Positions 44,781-52,434 of a stretch of DNA of 64,000 nt are shown in pieces. Position 1 is the stretch's first letter, and every line of letters starts with the position of its first letter. Made by a program: the position numbers and the translations under genes. The notes beneath the pieces are model-generated. The model was not told the origin of the DNA and made no database searches. It saw only the letters and a program-made list of their open reading frames with translations. Origin of the DNA: Paraburkholderia hiiakae (lineage in GTDB: Bacteria; Pseudomonadota; Gammaproteobacteria; Burkholderiales; Burkholderiaceae); assembly GCF_904848665.1 (NCBI RefSeq), contig NZ_CAJHCQ010000004.1, positions 62,001 through 126,000 of the forward strand, written 5' to 3'.

Positions 44781-46088
44781 TCAAGCCTTCACTTTATGCG
44801 AGGACTGGAGCGTGGGGTTGGCCGTGTTGTCCTTCTGCTCGTTCGAGATCAGTCGCCATGCCACGCAGGCGCCGATGATGTCGAACAGCATGAGGCACAC
44901 GAACAACGGGTTATAACCGATCGTGCTGGCCACTGCGCCGACGATGAGCGAGAACACCGTCGCGCCGAGGTAGCCGAACATGCCCGAGAGACCCGTGGCT
45001 GTGGCGACTTCGTGCTGGCCGAACACGTCCGAAGCCAGCGTGAACAGCGCGCCCGAAATCGTCTGGTGTGCGAACGTGCCGACGCAGAAGAGGGCGATGG
45101 CGGCGTAGGGGCTCGCAACGAGGCCCACGCAGGCCGGACCGACCATCAGCAGCGCGCCGGTCGTGATGACGAGCTTGCGCGAGGTGATGAGCGAGCAGCC
45201 GAACCAGCGGATGAAGAGCGGCGCAAGGTAGCCGCCCACCAGACAGCCGAGGTCGGCGGCGAGGAACGGCAGCCACGCGAACATCGCGATTTCCTTGAGG
45301 TTCATGTGGCGCACGGTGACCATGTACAGCGGAATCCACGCGCCGAAGGTCTGCCATGCCGGTTCAGCGAGCATGCGCGGAATGCCGATGCCCCAGAAGC
45401 GGCGCGTCTTGAGCACTTCCTTGAACGAGGCACGGCGCCCGCGGCTCGACTTCTGCGCTTCGGTCTGGCCTTCGCGGATGTACTCGGCTTCTTCCGTCGA
45501 CAGGCGCGGGTGCTCGGCGGGCATCTTGAAGAACACGAGCCACAGCGCCACCCAGATCAGCGCGCCGCCGCCGGTCAGCACGAACGCGAACTGCCAGTTG
45601 AACCTGAGAATGCACCACACGACGAGCGGCGGAGCGAGCATCGCGCCAATCGAGGTGCCGGTGTTGAGCCAGCCGGTCGCGACCGAGCGCTCCTTGGCCG
45701 GGAACCATGCGCTGATGGCCTTCATGCCGGCCGGGAAGATTGCGGCTTCGGTCAAGCCGAGCATGCCGCGGAAGGCCGCGAGTGCGGGCCAGCTTCCAGC
45801 GAGGCCGTGCAGCATGTTGGCGATGGCCCAGCCGAACGCGAAGATCGCGAAGCCGATCTTGATGCCCACGGAGTCGAGCACGAAACCGGCGACAGGCTGC
45901 GCGAGGGCATAGCAGGCCTGGAAGGCCGTGACCACGTATGAGTACTGCTGCGTGGTCATGTGAAGCGTTTCAGTCAGCGTGGGCGCGGCCACCGCGAGCG
46001 AGCTGCGCGCGAGGTAGTTGAAGATGGTGCCGATCATGATGAGGCCGATGATCCACCACCGCACCCCCTTGATTGTCTTGCGTTGCAC
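44781..46088 (-). CDS. MFS hexuronate/aldarate transporter (ACS family, ExuT-like)
   Basis: A 435-residue twelve-segment carrier. It opens KGVRWWIIGLIMIGTIFNYLARSSLAVAAPTL, as in ExuT/GudP-type uptake systems, and shows GLTEAAIFPAGMKAISAWFPAKER in the central family motif. I chose the GTG at 46088 because AGGAG lies 7 bp before it; an ATG 33 bases earlier has no ribosome site. It imports the uronate oxidised by Udh, encoded next. Its promoter (46304-46332) overlaps a FadR-type half-palindrome. It is divergent from the rraA-like operon. Confidence 0.88.
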   Translation of the reverse strand: MQRKTIKGVRWWIIGLIMIGTIFNYLARSSLAVAAPTLTETLHMTTQQYSYVVTAFQACYALAQPVAGFVLDSVGIKIGFAIFAFGWAIANMLHGLAGSWPALAAFRGMLGLTEAAIFPAGMKAISAWFPAKERSVATGWLNTGTSIGAMLAPPLVVWCILRFNWQFAFVLTGGGALIWVALWLVFFKMPAEHPRLSTEEAEYIREGQTEAQKSSRGRRASFKEVLKTRRFWGIGIPRMLAEPAWQTFGAWIPLYMVTVRHMNLKEIAMFAWLPFLAADLGCLVGGYLAPLFIRWFGCSLITSRKLVITTGALLMVGPACVGLVASPYAAIALFCVGTFAHQTISGALFTLASDVFGQHEVATATGLSGMFGYLGATVFSLIVGAVASTIGYNPLFVCLMLFDIIGACVAWRLISNEQKDNTANPTLQSSHKVKA

Positions 46089-46204
46089 TGCTCGTCTCCT
46101 GCTGTTGGCGGGCTCTGGCATGAAGCGGTGCCGGAAGGTGAGCCCGAATGGCTGTGTTTCTGTGCGTGGCGCCCGGTGCTGGCCTGGTGGCCTTGTTAGC
46201 CCTT

Positions 46205-46230
46205 GGTAGCTTTAGGTAGCTTTAGGTAGC
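46205..46230. repeat. 10-bp tandem repeat, 2.6 copies
   Basis: The unit GGTAGCTTTA occurs twice in full, followed by GGTAGC. It lies in the leader of the uronate carrier transcript, 117-142 bp before its start codon. Copy number could vary by slippage. No function is evident. Confidence 0.85.
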
Positions 46231-46303
46231 CGCGTTGCTGGTCTCCCGCTGGCCGGGATGGAGGACGGTGCCGGTGCGTATCGGACCCCTCATGTAAGAC
46301 ATC

Positions 46304-46333
46304 ATTCTATTTGGAGCAAAGTTGTAAAGCAAA
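46304..46333 (-). promoter_or_regulatory. uronate carrier promoter with FadR-like site
   Basis: On the minus strand TTGCTT (46327-46332) and TAGAAT (46304-46309) are separated by 17 bp. The site GTTGT-AAA-GCAAA (46321-46333) overlaps the -35. It matches the minus-strand reading of the site at 23962 in 11 of 13 positions, but its second half is imperfect. Confidence 0.62.
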
Positions 46334-46535
46334 TATTGATGTGCTGGGGATTTCCCTAGTGCGAACTCGGGGTCGGACGCTCGAAGCGGCTTCTGGGCGC
46401 GGGTTTCTTGACCTGGATCGTGTTGGCGCCCACCGCGCTCGCCGAATTCTGCGATGTATTCCGCGACAGTCTGCCGGCTAGTCGTCATACATCCTGGTGC
46501 GGCCCGCAGCGCAATGGCAGGTTGACAATTTCCGT

Positions 46536-46548
46536 GTTGTATTACAAC
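46536..46548 (+). promoter_or_regulatory. FadR-type operator upstream of RraA-like operon
   Basis: GTTGT-ATT-ACAAC is a perfect palindrome (6-bp arms if the flanking T and A are counted). It has the same arms as the site at 21225. A TTGACA lies just upstream (46522-46527), but no good -10 is visible. The RraA-like start is 83 bp downstream. Confidence 0.7.
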
Positions 46549-46630
46549 AATGCGATCCATCCGCTCGACAGTTTTTCGAGCCGCCGCCTGCGCCACGCGC
46601 ACCACGACACACGACAACGGACGAGACACG

Positions 46631-47365
46631 ATGAATTCCCCCGCCATCCCCGTGAGCGATGCCGCGCTCGAACAACTGCGCCACGTTTCCAATGCCACGC
46701 TCACCACGCAGCTCTTCAAGCGCGGCCTGCGCAATGTCTTCCTGCAGGGCGTGAAGCCGCTCGCCGCACCGGCGCCGGGCGCGCCGAACCTGGTCGGCCC
46801 GGCCTTCACGATGCGCAACATCCCGGCGCGCGAGGACCTCGACCAGTTGAGCGCGTTCCAGAACCCCGAACATCCGCAGCGCAAGGGCGTCGAAACCGTG
46901 CCCGCGGGCGCGGTGCTCGTGCAGGACTGCCGCGGCGTGACCGACGCCGCCTCAATGGGCTCGATCCTCGCCACGCGCATGAAGGTGCGCGGCGTGGCGG
47001 GCATGGTCTCGGACGGCCCCGTGCGCGACAGCGCGACCATCGCGGCGCTCGGCATTCCGGTGTTCTGCGCGGGCGCCTCGGCGCCGCTCAATCTCTGCAA
47101 GCACCACACGGTCGACCTGAACGTGCCGATCGGCTGCGGCGGCGTGGCCGTGTTTCCGGGCGACATCATCGTCGGCGACGCGGACGGTGTGGTCGTGATC
47201 CCGCGCCATCTGGCCGAGGACGTCGCGCGCGACGCGACGGAGCAGGAAACGCTCGAGCGCTTCATCACCGAGCGCATCGAGGCGGGCGCGGCGCTGCCGG
47301 GCACCTATCCGCCGAACGAGGCGACGCTTGCCGCCTACGAAGCCTGGAAGAAGGAGCAGCGTTGA
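46631..47365 (+). CDS. RraA-family protein, probable aldolase
   Basis: A 244-residue protein of the RraA/HMG-aldolase fold. The divalent-metal and pyruvate site is visible as GMVSDGPVRDSATIAALGIPVF, preceded by GVTDAASMGSILATRMK. The group contains both RNase E regulators and class II aldolases for 4-hydroxy-2-oxo acids; the sugar-acid setting favours an aldolase or a keto-acid processing enzyme. The ATG at 46631 begins MNSPAIPVS; the frame upstream is not family-like. It is the first gene of a unit with an SMP-30 lactonase and a mutarotase. Confidence 0.8.
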   Translation: MNSPAIPVSDAALEQLRHVSNATLTTQLFKRGLRNVFLQGVKPLAAPAPGAPNLVGPAFTMRNIPAREDLDQLSAFQNPEHPQRKGVETVPAGAVLVQDCRGVTDAASMGSILATRMKVRGVAGMVSDGPVRDSATIAALGIPVFCAGASAPLNLCKHHTVDLNVPIGCGGVAVFPGDIIVGDADGVVVIPRHLAEDVARDATEQETLERFITERIEAGAALPGTYPPNEATLAAYEAWKKEQR

Positions 47366-48324
47366 GCACGCAACATGAAGCGACGCTAGATGCGGTGTCG
47401 AGACCGCCAGTGCGTCCGCTCGAGGCGCACGACGCGCGCCGCTCGTCGGTAGGCGAGTGCCCCGTCTGGCGCGCTGAGGAAAGCGCGCTTTACTGGGTCG
47501 ATATTCCCGCGCAAATGCTCGTGCGCTATGCGGTCGATACGGCGCGTCGCACGGAGTGGGCGCTGCCGGAGCGCATTGGCTGCTTCGCGTTTGCCCACGA
47601 TGGCGGCGTGCTCGCGGCGCTGGAGACGGGACTTTTCGCTGTGACGCTGCACGAACCGGCCGCGAACGCGCGGGCGGGCGAGGTGAGCGTGCGACCGCTC
47701 GCGAGCGTGGCGCACGAAGCCGCGCGCATGCGTTTCAACGACGGCCGCTGCGATCGTCAAGGCCGTTTCTGGTCCGGCACGATGGTGCAGGACGCGGCGG
47801 AGCCGAACCCGGCGGGCAAGCTCTATCGCTATACGGCGGAAGACGGCTTGTCGGCGCCCGTGATCGAAGGGTTGTGCACGCAGAACGGCCTCGCATGGTC
47901 GCCGGATGGCCGCACGATGTATCTCTCCGATTCACATGCGTCGAGCCGCCTGATCTGGGCCTTCGACTACGACATCGACGACGGCGTGCCCACGAATCGC
48001 CGCGTATTCGCCGATCTGCACGACTACACGGGGCGCCCCGACGGCGCGGCCGTGGACGCTGACGGTTGCTACTGGATCTGCGCGAACGACGCGGGCCAGT
48101 TGCTGCGCTTCACACCTGAAGGCCGGCTCGAGCGCAGCGTGGCGCTGCCGGTCGCGAAGCCTTCGATGTGCGCGTTCGGCGGCGCGAATCTCGATGTGCT
48201 TTACGTCACGACGATCTGCCCGCCGCAAACCGGCGAGCAGGACGGCCTGGTGTTCGCCATCGACGCCGGTGTGCGTGGCTTGCCTGAGCCTGACTTCGCG
48301 GGTTCGCTGCGCGCGACTGCCTGA
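47362..48324 (+). CDS. SMP-30/gluconolactonase-family lactonase
   Basis: A 320-residue six-bladed propeller lactonase. Metal ligands appear as Glu in SSVGECPVW, Asn in RMRFNDGRCDRQGRFW, Asn in TQNGLAWSPDG and Asp in GRPDGAAVDADG. It opens sugar-acid lactones, here probably the aldarolactone made by Udh. The start is a TTG overlapping the RraA stop (TTGA) with AAGGAG 5 bp upstream; no ATG fits. The overlap implies tight translational coupling. Confidence 0.87.
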   Translation: MSTQHEATLDAVSRPPVRPLEAHDARRSSVGECPVWRAEESALYWVDIPAQMLVRYAVDTARRTEWALPERIGCFAFAHDGGVLAALETGLFAVTLHEPAANARAGEVSVRPLASVAHEAARMRFNDGRCDRQGRFWSGTMVQDAAEPNPAGKLYRYTAEDGLSAPVIEGLCTQNGLAWSPDGRTMYLSDSHASSRLIWAFDYDIDDGVPTNRRVFADLHDYTGRPDGAAVDADGCYWICANDAGQLLRFTPEGRLERSVALPVAKPSMCAFGGANLDVLYVTTICPPQTGEQDGLVFAIDAGVRGLPEPDFAGSLRATA

Positions 48325-48333
48325 CCATTGCCC

Positions 48334-49257
48334 ATGACGCGACACGATATGCCGCAGTTTCAGAACCAGGACGTCATCGAACTCGCGTGCGGCGCTTCGC
48401 GGCTGCGGGTCGCGCCGCAGGCCGGCGGGCGTCTGCTTTCGTGGACGATCGGCGGTGCGCCCGTCATCCATTGGCCCGAGGCGCCGGACTGGAGCAAACC
48501 GGGGCTGATCCGCGGCGGCAATCCGCTGCTGTTTCCGTTCATCGCGCGGCAGTGGGTGGATGGCCGCGTGGGCCAATGGCGCGACGCGCAGGGCGTCGTG
48601 CGGGAGATCCCGCTGCACGGCTTCGCGCGCGATCTGCCGTTCGTGGCGCAGATCGAATCGCAACGCGACGGCGTGCGCATGACGCTCAGCGACAGCGCGT
48701 CAACGCGCGAGATGTACCCATTCAATTTCCGCTTCGAGGCGGCCTACCGCCTTGCCGACGAAACGACGCTCGACGTGGCGCTGACCACGACGAACACGGG
48801 CGATGCGCGCATGCCGTACTACGCGGGCCATCACTTCTATTTCGCGCTGCCGCACACACAGCGCGGCGAGACGACGATCACGCTGCCGCGCAACGTCCAT
48901 CGCCGTCAGTTGCCGGACGGCACGACGACCAAGGCCGCGCCGGGCGAGACGCACTATCGCTTCGACGACACGCAGATCATCGACCGCTTTCATTGCCTCG
49001 ATGGCGAGCCGGATGTGCCCGTGCGCATCGAAATGCCGTCGCAACAGCGCGCAATTGAAATCGATCTGCGCCGGCCCGGTTCGGCGGCGTGGTATGCGGT
49101 CACGACCTGGACGCTCGCGAGCGATTCGGACTTTTACTGCATCGAGCCGTGGCTCGGCCTGCCCGACGCGATCCATACCGGGCTCGGCCTGCGCTGGCTG
49201 GAACCGGGGCAGACGCAGAAAGCGGAGCTGCGCATGCGCGTGAGCGCACTGCGATAG
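48334..49257 (+). CDS. aldose 1-epimerase (mutarotase) family protein
   Basis: A 307-residue galactose-mutarotase-like beta-sandwich enzyme. Conserved elements are NPLLFPFIARQ, LHGFARDLPF with the first His, GHHFYFALP with the catalytic His, and CIEPWLGLPDAIHTG with the catalytic acid Glu. It speeds anomer exchange of the sugar or uronate before oxidation. It follows the lactonase by 9 bp. The ATG at 48334 is preferred over a TTG 6 bases upstream. Confidence 0.87.
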   Translation: MTRHDMPQFQNQDVIELACGASRLRVAPQAGGRLLSWTIGGAPVIHWPEAPDWSKPGLIRGGNPLLFPFIARQWVDGRVGQWRDAQGVVREIPLHGFARDLPFVAQIESQRDGVRMTLSDSASTREMYPFNFRFEAAYRLADETTLDVALTTTNTGDARMPYYAGHHFYFALPHTQRGETTITLPRNVHRRQLPDGTTTKAAPGETHYRFDDTQIIDRFHCLDGEPDVPVRIEMPSQQRAIEIDLRRPGSAAWYAVTTWTLASDSDFYCIEPWLGLPDAIHTGLGLRWLEPGQTQKAELRMRVSALR

Positions 49258-49444
49258 GGCGAGCGAGCGCAAAAGTGCTGGCAGCCGTAAAGTGGCCGCG
49301 AATTGGTAAAGCGGGTCCAAACGGGCCCGAGCGGGCTGAAACAGCCGCGAAACGGGGCTGGCCGGGGGCGCGTGGACGCTATCGGCCCGCCATATGACTT
49401 ACAATTGACGACACTCCTGACAACCCAAAGTGCACCGTCCGATC

Positions 49445-50134
49445 ATGTCTGAGCAGAAAGCGCCGAATATGCCGGCGCGGATTTACAGCGACATCCTCAA
49501 TCGCATCATCGAGGGCGAGTACAAGGAAGGGGAGCGCTTGCCGACCGAGCACATGCTCGCGGAGCGCTTCGCGACCTCACGCCCCACGGTGCGCGAGGCG
49601 CTCGCCCAGTTACGCGCGGACGGTATCATCGCCACGCGTCACGGTTCGGGCACGACGGTCATGCGGCGCCCCGATCCGGACGTGCGCCGCTTCGCGCCGC
49701 TCGAAACGCTGTCGGACATACGCCGCTGCTACGAATACCGCGTGGTGGTCGAAGCCGGGGCGGCCTCGCTCGCTGCGCAAAAGGCGGAAGACGAAGACAT
49801 CGCCGCGATCCGACGCGAGTGGGACAACCTGCAGACCATCATCGAGACCTCGGGCATTGGCGCGAAAGACGACTTCGCGTTCCATATGGCTGTCGCGCGC
49901 GCCTCGAAGAACCAGTTCTTCATCACGGCGCTCTCGGGCATCCAGGAACAGATGGTGTTCAGCATGAACCTGTCGCGCAACCTCTCGCTCGTGAAGTCGA
50001 TCGAGCGGCAGCGCCTCGTGCAGCAGGAACACCTCGAAGTGCTCGAAGCGATCCAGGCGCGCGACGCCGAACGCGCATCGAACGCCATGCGCGCGCATCT
50101 CGAGCGCGCGGTGAACCGGATGTTCGGCTCCTGA
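49445..50134 (+). CDS. GntR-family regulator, FadR/FCD subfamily
   Basis: A 229-residue regulator. The winged helix-turn-helix is residues about 8-75 (RLPTEHMLAERFATSRPTVREALAQLRADGII, then HGSGTTV). The FCD ligand domain follows with the metal His residues in DDFAFHMAVARASKN, QQEHLEVLEAI and AMRAHLERAV. It is the only FadR-type gene in the window, and the window has four FadR-type palindromes, so it is the natural binder. A half-site, TGACAAC, lies in its own upstream region. The start ATG has no clear ribosome site; a GTG 15 bases earlier is possible. Confidence 0.9.
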   Translation: MSEQKAPNMPARIYSDILNRIIEGEYKEGERLPTEHMLAERFATSRPTVREALAQLRADGIIATRHGSGTTVMRRPDPDVRRFAPLETLSDIRRCYEYRVVVEAGAASLAAQKAEDEDIAAIRREWDNLQTIIETSGIGAKDDFAFHMAVARASKNQFFITALSGIQEQMVFSMNLSRNLSLVKSIERQRLVQQEHLEVLEAIQARDAERASNAMRAHLERAVNRMFGS

Positions 50135-50242
50135 GCATTCTGGCTTGCTCGTAACGGCGGCGCGCGTGCCGCCTTTACGCTGTCGCTGGTTCCCCTCTCG
50201 CGCGCACTTTCCCTTCGGCTGAAATTCGCGGCGAGTGCCTTC

Positions 50243-51292
50243 ATGGGTTCAAACGTTCTGCGGCAACTGACAGTTGCGCTCGCGGCGAGCGCGCTGGCCG
50301 TTGCGCCCGCATTCGCGCAGGCGCGGCCCGTGCGTCCCGTCAGCGTGATCGCGGACGCGCGCATGCCCGTCGTTACGCCGCAAGGCCACGCGCAATTTCC
50401 GCTTTATGTGAGCGCAGACTGGAACGCGCCGCAGCCCGGCGTGCAGCGCGCGGTGGTCATCGTGCATGGCCGGCTGCGTAACGCCGATACCTACTTTCGC
50501 ACCGCGCAGCATGCGCGCGAGCTGGCGGGCGTCGATCCCGCGAACACGCTGCTCGTCGCGCCGCAATTTCTCGCCACCGACGACGTGCGCGCGCACGATG
50601 CCCCCGACGATCTCCTGAGCTGGCGCGGCAACGCGTGGATGGCCGGATCGAATGCCACGAGTGGTGTGCCGGTGAGTTCATACGCCGTGCTCGACGACAT
50701 CGCGCGGCGTCTTGCCGACCGGCGTCGGTTTCCCAATCTGAAAACGATTGTGTTCGCGGGGCATTCGGGCGGCGCGCAGTTGCTGCAACGTTACGCGATC
50801 GCCTTTCATGCGGATGAGCTTGCCGCCGAGGGAATCGACGTGCGTTTCGTGGTGGCGAGTCCGTCGTCGTACGCGTATTTCGATGCGCAGCGGCCCGACG
50901 CGAACGGCGCGCCATCGGCATTCGACGCCTCGCGCTGCGCGGACTTCAACCGCTGGAAATACGGCATGGAGCACCGGCCGGCCTTCATCGCCGACCGCAC
51001 CCCCGCGCAGCTCGAAGCGGACTACGTGAAGCGGCGCATCGTTTATCTCGCGGGCGGCAACGATGTCGACCCGGCCTCGACATCACTCGACAAAACTTGT
51101 GCCGCGCAGGCGCAGGGCGCGCAACGCGTAGCGCGTGCACAGGGCTTCTATCGCTACCTGCAAACCCGTCACCCGGAGGGCTTGAACCAGACGTTTCATA
51201 TTGTCCCCGGCGTGGGACACGACGGCGCGCGCATGCTCACCTCGAGCTGCGCACTGGCGACGATGTTCGATACGGGAAACTGCGGCGGTTGA
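50243..51292 (+). CDS. secreted alpha/beta hydrolase
   Basis: A 349-residue exported protein with a signal peptide ending at AFAQA. The fold is alpha/beta hydrolase: VVIVHGRLRNADTYFR near the start, the nucleophile elbow GHSGG and the final His in VPGVGHDGARML. Two Cys pairs are present (SRCADFNRWK and a C-terminal SSCALATMFDTGNC). The substrate is unknown; esters of small acids or polymers are possible. It stands alone between the FadR gene and the converging phasin gene. Confidence 0.82.
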   Translation: MGSNVLRQLTVALAASALAVAPAFAQARPVRPVSVIADARMPVVTPQGHAQFPLYVSADWNAPQPGVQRAVVIVHGRLRNADTYFRTAQHARELAGVDPANTLLVAPQFLATDDVRAHDAPDDLLSWRGNAWMAGSNATSGVPVSSYAVLDDIARRLADRRRFPNLKTIVFAGHSGGAQLLQRYAIAFHADELAAEGIDVRFVVASPSSYAYFDAQRPDANGAPSAFDASRCADFNRWKYGMEHRPAFIADRTPAQLEADYVKRRIVYLAGGNDVDPASTSLDKTCAAQAQGAQRVARAQGFYRYLQTRHPEGLNQTFHIVPGVGHDGARMLTSSCALATMFDTGNCGG

Positions 51293-51318
51293 TGGCTCAC
51301 GCCGTGTTGCAAAGGACT

Positions 51319-51367
51319 GAAAAAGCAAACGGGCGTGAACCTCGTATTGCACGAGATCCACGCCCGT
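51319..51367 (-). terminator. terminator of phasin gene
   Basis: A two-part stem: outer ACGGGCGTG with CACGCCCGT (9 bp) and inner CTCGT with ACGAG. On the minus strand it is followed by a T-rich stretch. It lies 58 bp beyond the phasin stop and ends that transcript. Confidence 0.75.
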
Positions 51368-51424
51368 CTTCAATCCGACTGGCGGCAGGGGTTGCCCCCG
51401 CCAGTGGAAAGCGAAGCGTAACGC

Positions 51425-51988
51425 TTAAGCAGACTGCTTGGCGGCGCGCGCCGACGCTTGCGCGACGGCCTTCGTCGCGGCCTTGCCGGCGGCGTCGAAA
51501 TTGCTTTCCGCGAATTCCACGGCCTGCTGCGCAGCCTTGTTCACCGACGAGTACGCGCTGTTGGCGGCGTTCAGCGCCGTTTTGAGCGCGGCGACAGCGG
51601 CTTCCGAGCCGGCCGGCGCATTCTTCGCGGCGTTGTCCACGAACGTTTCGAGCGCGCGCTGTTGCGTTTCGTACTGCGACTGGGCGGCGGTAGCGAATTC
51701 AGCTTGCGTGGCCGAGACGATGCCGTAGACGCTGCGGCCGTAGGCGAGCACCTTTTCAGCGGCGGGCTGGGCAAAGCCGGCTTGCGCGGCGAAGAAGCCT
51801 TGCGGGTCCTTGGCCGACAGCGCGCGGTGGGCTTGTTCCTGGCTTTCGGCGAACGCCGAGCGGGCCGTTTCGATGTTGAGTTCGGCGAGCTTGATCGCGC
51901 CTTCAAATGCCTTGCTCGTCAGGCCGAAGAGGGCCTCGAGACCGGCTTTCTGGTTGGCGGCGAACTGTTCGGGGGTCGGCAGGTTCAT
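51425..51988 (-). CDS. phaP: phasin (PHB granule-associated protein)
   Basis: A 187-residue helical protein of the phasin family, which coats polyhydroxybutyrate granules in the cytoplasm and controls their size and number. The family start [29 protein letters not shown] is clear, followed by Ala-rich amphipathic helices ([30 protein letters not shown]) and a basic Ala/Lys tail. AAGGAAAG precedes the ATG. The promoter has two near-identical 16-bp sites, probably for PhaR. Confidence 0.93.
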   Translation of the reverse strand: MNLPTPEQFAANQKAGLEALFGLTSKAFEGAIKLAELNIETARSAFAESQEQAHRALSAKDPQGFFAAQAGFAQPAAEKVLAYGRSVYGIVSATQAEFATAAQSQYETQQRALETFVDNAAKNAPAGSEAAVAALKTALNAANSAYSSVNKAAQQAVEFAESNFDAAGKAATKAVAQASARAAKQSA

Positions 51989-52434
51989 GTCTCTTTCCTT
52001 TTGATGGACGCTACGCGTCGGTTTCGGTTACGAAAATGCGAAAACATTCGGTTCGATCACCGGTTCGCGCAGAGAAGATTTTGTGCGATGCAGCAATCGA
52101 GTTCATAGTAACCCATCCATAAATCGTGTCAAGAAGTTTTTGTGCGTCGCAACAATTATGTAAACGCCTGATTTTTGGTGGAAATTTCCAACAGCGTGGC
52201 AGGCGTCCAGACAGGCTGCGAAGTGTATGAACCGCTTGAGCGCAGCGCTTCGCGTCTGCGGGCAAAATGGCCTTTCCCTCGGGGGCGCGCGGGCGGCGAA
52301 GGGTGGCCCGCGCTCCACCCGGGTTGGTCCCCAATCTAGCGATGGCGGCCCCGAGCACGGCTCGAACACGCTGAAGCAGTCGAACCGGCGTGGTGCGCGC
52401 AGCCGCCATTCGCGAATCCATCAGGAGAGCGGTA
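51989..52434. other. 446-bp divergent region (phasin / catalase)
   Basis: The phasin side holds the promoter and two 16-bp repeats annotated separately. The catalase side holds a 12-bp perfect palindrome, TGGAAATTTCCA (52179-52190), and an AGGAGAG ribosome site before the ATG at 52435. No clear -35/-10 pair for the catalase and no small gene are seen. Confidence 0.6.
52081..52155 (-). promoter_or_regulatory. phasin promoter flanked by two PhaR-type repeats
   Basis: On the minus strand TTGACA (52127-52132) and TACTAT (52105-52110) are 16 bp apart. Two copies of TTGTGCGnnGCArCAA (52081-52096 and 52140-52155) bracket the promoter, one in the leader and one upstream of the -35, 59 bp centre to centre. 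The position and TGC-rich composition suit the PHB-responsive repressor PhaR. Confidence 0.65.

Larger units (their letters stand above)
46122..46630. other. 509-bp divergent control region (uronate carrier / RraA-like operon)
   Basis: The AT content is higher than that of the surrounding genes. It holds a tandem repeat in the carrier leader, a minus-strand promoter overlapped by a FadR-type site, and a perfect FadR-type palindrome on the RraA side. These are listed separately. No gene is supported inside it. Confidence 0.7.

Noticed and set aside
46205..46230. CRISPR-like or attachment-site repeat
   Set aside because: It is a plain 10-bp tandem repeat without spacers, in a leader region; no cas genes or integrase are near.
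52179..52190. 12-bp perfect palindrome TGGAAATTTCCA upstream of the catalase gene as an OxyR or Fur site
   Set aside because: It does not fit the spaced ATAG pattern of OxyR or the Fur box, is 245 bp from the start codon and could be chance; kept only as a note in the intergenic entry.
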